From RGIG8700 sp045648505 (GTDB lineage: Bacteria > Bacillota > Clostridia > RGIG6154): a DNA stretch of 17,648 nucleotides. The translations under genes were made by a program, and so were the position numbers. The stretch spans positions 1 through 17,648 of the forward strand of contig JAZROD010000006.1 in NCBI GenBank assembly GCA_045648505.1, written 5' to 3'. Shown one piece after another: positions 14,548 through 17,648 of the stretch; the first letter of the stretch is position 1, and every line of letters starts with the position of its first letter. Under the pieces are notes generated by a model, which was given only the letters and a program-made list of their open reading frames with translations, had not been told where the DNA came from and ran no database searches.

Positions 14548-14570
14548 AAAAAGCCCCTTGGGGCTTTTTT
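14548..14570. terminator. Bidirectional terminator between fic and the yitT-like gene
   Basis: AAGCCCC and GGGGCTT pair around a two-base gap, with an A-run before and a T-run after (AAAAAGCCCC...GGGGCTTTTTT). It can therefore stop transcription from both sides. It serves fic (plus strand) and the convergent YitT-family gene (minus strand). Its stem is nearly the same as that of the terminator at 13052-13070. Confidence 0.88.
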
Positions 14571-14608
14571 CAGTTAAGAGTTTTTCTCCCATCGTGGGAA
14601 CTTCATAT

Positions 14609-15460
14609 TTATTTATACACATAAAATCCATTTCCAACAATTTGCTGTGATTCGGAGAAGATAATAAATGCGGTTGGGTCGATTTCAAGGATTTTTGTCT
14701 GAAATTCTGCTATTTCGTTTGCTTTAAGAGCACAAACGAGCATTTCTCTTTTTTCCATTGTGTATGCACCCACTGCATCAATTATTGTTACTCCTCTGGG
14801 TGATGTGGAAACAAGCTTCTTTGCAATTTCTTCACCCTTATCAGTCATAACAAAGGCAAGCTTTGAAATATTGAGCATCTGAATTAAAAGGTCGATGGCA
14901 AAGGTTGAAACTGCAAGAGCAATAATGCCGTAAAGAGCATAGTTCACTTCTTTAAAGACAATAAGAGAGGTTAAAATAACCGCACTGTCTATAATAAGAA
15001 GAAGCTTTCCAATTGGCATCTGTGGGAAGAAATACTGAAAAATTCTTCCTAATATGTCAGTTCCCCCTGATGATGCTCCCTGAACGAGTGTAAGACCGAT
15101 ACCAAAACCGTAAAGAACTGCACCAAAGATGGTAGCAAGCATAGGGTCATTGGTTATTGGTGGAAATTTAGCAAAAATTTCAATTAAAACAGATAAAACG
15201 CCAAAAGCTGCAACTGTTTTAATAATAAACTTTTTGCCTAAAATCTTAATGCCGATAATAATAAATATAAGGTTTATAACAGCGAAAGAAATACCTGTAG
15301 GGATATGAAGTGTATGGTACAAAATAGTACCCATACCTGAAACACCGCCACTTACAACCTTGTTTGGTACATAAAAATTACTTACACCGATTGCAACAAG
15401 CACAAGACCGAAAAAAATTATAGAATAAGATTTGATTATGTTTAGAATTCTGTTTCTCAT
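14609..15460 (-). CDS. YitT-family membrane protein (DUF161 plus DUF2179)
   Basis: This is an integral membrane protein of 283 aa. About six hydrophobic segments can be read near residues 12-29, 57-73, 83-98, 108-126, 152-170 and 173-192. Family landmarks are the VSGGVSGMGTILYH segment (about 36-49) and QGASSGGTDILGRIF (127-141), a conserved glycine-rich loop. They are followed by a cytosolic DUF2179 domain (about 205-280) with RGVTIIDAVGAYTMEKREMLVC. Members of this family are common in Firmicutes in several copies. Their function is not established; proposals include transport. The ATG has an AGGGAG site 7 nt upstream. A strong hairpin terminator lies directly before that site, so the gene depends on read-through from the ABC ATPase gene or on an unrecognised promoter. 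Confidence 0.9.
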   Translation of the reverse strand: MRNRILNIIKSYSIIFFGLVLVAIGVSNFYVPNKVVSGGVSGMGTILYHTLHIPTGISFAVINLIFIIIGIKILGKKFIIKTVAAFGVLSVLIEIFAKFPPITNDPMLATIFGAVLYGFGIGLTLVQGASSGGTDILGRIFQYFFPQMPIGKLLLIIDSAVILTSLIVFKEVNYALYGIIALAVSTFAIDLLIQMLNISKLAFVMTDKGEEIAKKLVSTSPRGVTIIDAVGAYTMEKREMLVCALKANEIAEFQTKILEIDPTAFIIFSESQQIVGNGFYVYK

Positions 15461-15474
15461 AAAATCTCCCTAAA

Positions 15475-15499
15475 AATGGGACTGCAATGCAGTCCCATT
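15475..15499 (-). terminator. Perfect hairpin between the sugar ABC ATPase gene and the yitT-like gene
   Basis: AATGGGACTGC (15475-15485) and GCAGTCCCATT (15489-15499) pair perfectly over 11 bp around a 3-nt loop. On the minus strand TTTTT overlaps and follows the stem. It lies 12 nt after the ABC ATPase stop and about 14 nt before the yitT-like ATG. It should terminate or attenuate the upstream transcript. Confidence 0.82.
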
Positions 15500-15511
15500 A
15501 AGTAGTTTTCA

Positions 15512-16621
15512 TTAGTTGATGATTGTCTTTTCTGTGTCTGGATCAAAGAGGTGGATTTTGAGTGGATCAAAAGCAACTCTGATGTCCATACCGTGTTTAG
15601 CAGTTGTTCTTGGGTTAACTCTTGCAACACATGTCTGACCATTGATAAGAAGGTGGAGATATGTTTCTGCACCGAGTGGTTCTGTAAGTTCAACATGAGC
15701 AGGAATCTGCTGTTCTGTTGTTGAAAGGAACATTTCATCATCGTGCATATCTTCAGGTCTGATACCGAGGATAGCTTTTGCTTTGTCATAACCTGTAGCT
15801 TCGAAAGCTTTAGCTTTGCCTTCAGGAAGAACAATATTAATATCACCAGCAACAAGACGAACTTTACCGTCTTCTTTAATAATATCTACGTTGAAGAAGT
15901 TCATCTGTGGTGAACCGATGAAGCCTGCAACGAAGAGGTTCTGTGGCTGTGAATAAAGAGCAGTTGGTGTGTCAACCTGCTGAATAACACCGTCTTTCAT
16001 AACAACGATTCTTGTACCCATTGTAAGAGCTTCTGTCTGGTCATGAGTAACGTAGATAACAGTTGTCTGGAGTTTCTGGTGAAGTTTTGTGATTTCAGCT
16101 CTCATCTGTACACGGAGCTTAGCATCAAGGTTTGATAAAGGTTCGTCCATAAGGAATACTTTTGGTTCACGAACGATAGCACGACCAAGAGCAACACGCT
16201 GTCTCTGACCACCTGAAAGAGCAGCTGGTTTTCTGTCGAGAAGGTGTTCGATATCAAGAATCTTTGCAGCTTCTCTAACTTTCTGATCAATAATATCTTT
16301 TGGAACTTTTCTTAATTTAAGACCAAAAGCCATATTTTTATAAACTGTCATATGTGGATAGAGAGCATAGTTCTGGAAAACCATGGCGATATCTCTGTCC
16401 TTTGGTTCTACATCGTTAACTAATCTGTCGCCGATATAGAGTTCGCCTTTTGAAATTTCTTCAAGACCTGCAATCATACGAAGAGTTGTAGACTTACCGC
16501 AACCGGAAGGACCTACCATGATAATAAACTCTTTATCTTCAATGTCAAGATTGAAATCGCTAACTGCAGTAACATTGCCGTCATAAATTTTATAAATGTT
16601 TTTAAGTGTTAAACCTGCCAT
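15512..16621 (-). CDS. ugpC: Sugar ABC transporter ATP-binding protein (UgpC/MsmK/MalK type)
   Basis: This is the ATPase that powers carbohydrate importers of the CUT1 class at the inner face of the membrane. From the ATG at 16621 (MAGLTLKNIYKIYDG) it is 369 aa, the standard size. The ATG at 16633 is unlikely because it touches the AAAGG ribosome binding site. Motifs are Walker A GPSGCGKST (37-45), Q-loop Q83, signature LSGGQ (135-139), Walker B VFLMDE (155-160) and the H-loop His193 in VTHDQTEA. A C-terminal MalK-type regulatory OB/TOBE part (about 235-369, with GIRPEDM) follows. No permease or binding protein is near, which is typical of MsmK-like ATPases shared by several importers. A separate promoter and terminator make it a monocistronic unit. 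MsmX is an equally valid name. Confidence 0.95.
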   Translation of the reverse strand: MAGLTLKNIYKIYDGNVTAVSDFNLDIEDKEFIIMVGPSGCGKSTTLRMIAGLEEISKGELYIGDRLVNDVEPKDRDIAMVFQNYALYPHMTVYKNMAFGLKLRKVPKDIIDQKVREAAKILDIEHLLDRKPAALSGGQRQRVALGRAIVREPKVFLMDEPLSNLDAKLRVQMRAEITKLHQKLQTTVIYVTHDQTEALTMGTRIVVMKDGVIQQVDTPTALYSQPQNLFVAGFIGSPQMNFFNVDIIKEDGKVRLVAGDINIVLPEGKAKAFEATGYDKAKAILGIRPEDMHDDEMFLSTTEQQIPAHVELTEPLGAETYLHLLINGQTCVARVNPRTTAKHGMDIRVAFDPLKIHLFDPDTEKTIIN

Positions 16622-16660
16622 TTGTAAATTCATCCTTTCTTATTTATGTTACCTTGAAAG

Positions 16661-16689
16661 AGTATAGCACAAAAAAAAGGAAAAGTAAA
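16661..16689 (-). promoter_or_regulatory. Probable extended -10 promoter of the ABC ATPase gene
   Basis: On the minus strand TTTACT (16684-16689), a 17-bp spacer and TATACT (16661-16666) with TGC directly before the -10 suggest a sigma-A promoter. Transcription would start near 16654, about 33 nt before the ATG. I saw no clear catabolite-repression (cre) box. Confidence 0.55.
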
Positions 16690-16774
16690 CAAAATACACC
16701 ACCAAAAAATATAGATTTTTTTGTGCAATTTGTATAATAAGCAAAAAAATGACACGTTTTCCGGAGAAAATGGC

Positions 16775-16803
16775 AAAGGCATACCCTTTTTGAGTATGCC
16801 TTT
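16775..16803 (-). terminator. Hairpin terminator after the mannonate oxidoreductase-type gene
   Basis: AAAGGCATAC (16775-16784) and GTATGCCTTT (16794-16803) form a perfect 10-bp stem with a 9-nt loop, eight bases after the stop of the SDR gene. The minus-strand tail holds only TTT before GCC, so the U-tract is short, but position and stem support a terminator role. The rest of the gap to 16622 holds the ABC ATPase promoter and nothing else I can identify. Confidence 0.65.
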
Positions 16804-16810
16804 TAATTTA

Positions 16811-17648
16811 TCAAACTCCGCTATATGCAGAAAAACCACCATCAACAGGAATAACAATTCCGTTAACAAAGCCTGATGCTTCGTCACACAGTAGATAAAG
16901 AAGTGTTCCTATAAGCTCTTCAGTTTTACCAAATCTGTCCATTGGTGTCTGTGAAAGGATTTTCTGTGAACGGGCAGTATATGATCCGTCTTCGTTCATC
17001 AAAAGTGCTTTGTTCTGATTTGTTAAGAAAAATCCCGGTGCAATTGCATTAACTCTTATGCCTGTTTTTGAAAAATGTACTGCAAGCCATTGTGTGAAAT
17101 TTGAAATTGCCGCTTTAGCACCTGAATATGCAGGAATTCTTGTTAAAGGAGTAAAAGCATTCATTGAAGAAATGTTTATAATGTTTGCTTTTTCCTTTTC
17201 AATTAAATCCATAGCAAAAACCTGTGTTGGAAGAAGAGTTCCAAGGAAGTTTAAGTTAAATACAAAGCCAACACCTTCAGGGTCTAAATCAAAGAAGGTT
17301 TTAACATCTTCTTTGAGTAAATCTTCTTTTTCAAAATAGTCTTTTGAGGTTGTGCCTTTTGGGTTGTTGCCACCTGCACCATTAATTAAAATGTCAACTG
17401 TGCCGAATTTTTCATTCACAACCTTTTTTGCATTTATAAGGCTTTCTTTATCAAGAACATTTGTTTTTATACCGATAGCAATTCCGCCGTCTTTTACAAT
17501 ATCTTCGGCAACGGTGTTTGCGGCATCTTCGTTAAGGTCCAAAATTGCAACCTTTGCACCGCTTAAAGCAATAGCCTTTGCAAATGAAGAGCAGAGAATT
17601 CCGCCTCCGCCGGTTACAACCGCAACCTTATCTTTAAGATTTATATTA
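16811..17648 (-). CDS. uxuB: SDR oxidoreductase, D-mannonate oxidoreductase (YjmF/UxuB-like), start outside the window
   Basis: This classical short-chain dehydrogenase probably interconverts D-fructuronate and D-mannonate with NAD(H) in hexuronate breakdown. The frame stays open to the right edge, and the first codons present encode NINLKDKVAVVTGGGGILCSS. This holds the Rossmann dinucleotide motif TGGGGIL, so only a few N-terminal residues are missing (278 are present). A TTG inside the frame near 17542 is not the start. Other motifs are LINGAGGNN (structural NNAG equivalent), the catalytic Ser in NISSMNAF, the catalytic pair in YSGAK (YxxxK) and IRVNAIAPGFF. The segment FNLNFLGTLLPTQVF and the ending VIPVDGGFSAYSGV are close to the SDR-type mannonate oxidoreductases of Firmicutes. 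A gluconate 5-dehydrogenase or another SDR remains possible. No uxuA or uxaC lies in the window. Confidence 0.82.
   Translation of the reverse strand, partial: NINLKDKVAVVTGGGGILCSSFAKAIALSGAKVAILDLNEDAANTVAEDIVKDGGIAIGIKTNVLDKESLINAKKVVNEKFGTVDILINGAGGNNPKGTTSKDYFEKEDLLKEDVKTFFDLDPEGVGFVFNLNFLGTLLPTQVFAMDLIEKEKANIINISSMNAFTPLTRIPAYSGAKAAISNFTQWLAVHFSKTGIRVNAIAPGFFLTNQNKALLMNEDGSYTARSQKILSQTPMDRFGKTEELIGTLLYLLCDEASGFVNGIVIPVDGGFSAYSGV

Noticed and set aside
14503..14688. 61-codon minus-strand frame between fic and the yitT-like gene
   Set aside because: It runs through the bidirectional terminator and overlaps the yitT-like 3' end out of frame; no ribosome binding site or homology.
15457..15855. 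132-codon open frame on the minus strand
   Set aside because: It overlaps the C-terminal part of the ABC ATPase in another frame, and its composition (rich in Leu, Ser and Gln) is typical of a frame shadow. No motif or start signal supports it.
17058..17339. 93-codon open frame on the plus strand
   Set aside because: It lies fully antisense to the well-supported SDR gene, has no ribosome binding site or family signature, and is a by-product of that gene's codon pattern.
1..17648. CRISPR arrays, tRNA or rRNA genes, riboswitches
   Set aside because: No regularly spaced direct repeats, cloverleaf-like segments or rRNA-like GC-rich blocks were seen. The only long gaps hold oriC, promoters and terminators.

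Overview
The window comes from the chromosome replication origin of a low-GC Firmicute, most likely a member of the class Clostridia. The reasons are the strong AGGAGG-type ribosome binding sites, the AT-rich codon choice, the gene order dnaA-dnaN-(remB)-recF-gyrB-gyrA, a YycI-type membrane protein (a Firmicutes family), a PPi-type phosphofructokinase and a perfect Firmicutes-type parS site. Nothing in the sequence fixes a genus.

Layout from left to right. 1-1299: the right part of an IS3-family (IS150-like) insertion sequence, with its left end outside the window. 1300-1376: a short spacer with a 14-bp tandem duplication and a consensus parS site (1360-1375) that abuts the gyrA stop codon. 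1377-8303, all on the minus strand: gyrA, gyrB, recF, a RemB/DUF370-like gene and dnaN, packed as one co-oriented run with overlaps or stop codons buried in the next gene's Shine-Dalgarno. 8304-8517: oriC, holding about eight DnaA-box-like 9-mers and an AT-rich stretch next to dnaN. 8518-9858: dnaA with its own promoter. 9951-9983: a terminator. 10025-12033: a two-gene unit on the minus strand (pfp, then a yycI-like gene, overlapping by 4 nt). 12034-12116: a divergent control region with overlapping -10 elements. 12117-13049: a mutarotase-like gene. 13329-14516: a class II Fic-domain gene with its own extended -10 promoter. 14609-17648, minus strand: a YitT-family membrane protein, a UgpC/MsmK-type sugar ABC ATPase and an almost complete D-mannonate oxidoreductase-type SDR that runs off the window.

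How the parts fit. DnaA acts at the boxes between dnaA and dnaN. The clamp (DnaN), RecF and gyrase are then supplied by one downstream gene run whose start lies at the origin. The parS site about 7 kb away would load ParB/SMC for segregation. The right-hand part is carbon metabolism and signalling: a PPi-dependent glycolytic enzyme coupled to a Walk (YycFG) regulator homologue, a mutarotase-like protein, the shared ATPase of sugar importers and a hexuronate-pathway oxidoreductase, which together suggest a plant-polysaccharide or uronate-using fermenter (inference). The most unusual points are the orphan yycI coupled to pfp beside dnaA, the absence of the S4-domain gene (yaaA) with remB in its place, and an IS that ends about 60 bp from parS. 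I did not find a clearly novel multi-gene system; the pfp-yycI pair is the best candidate for an undescribed functional link.
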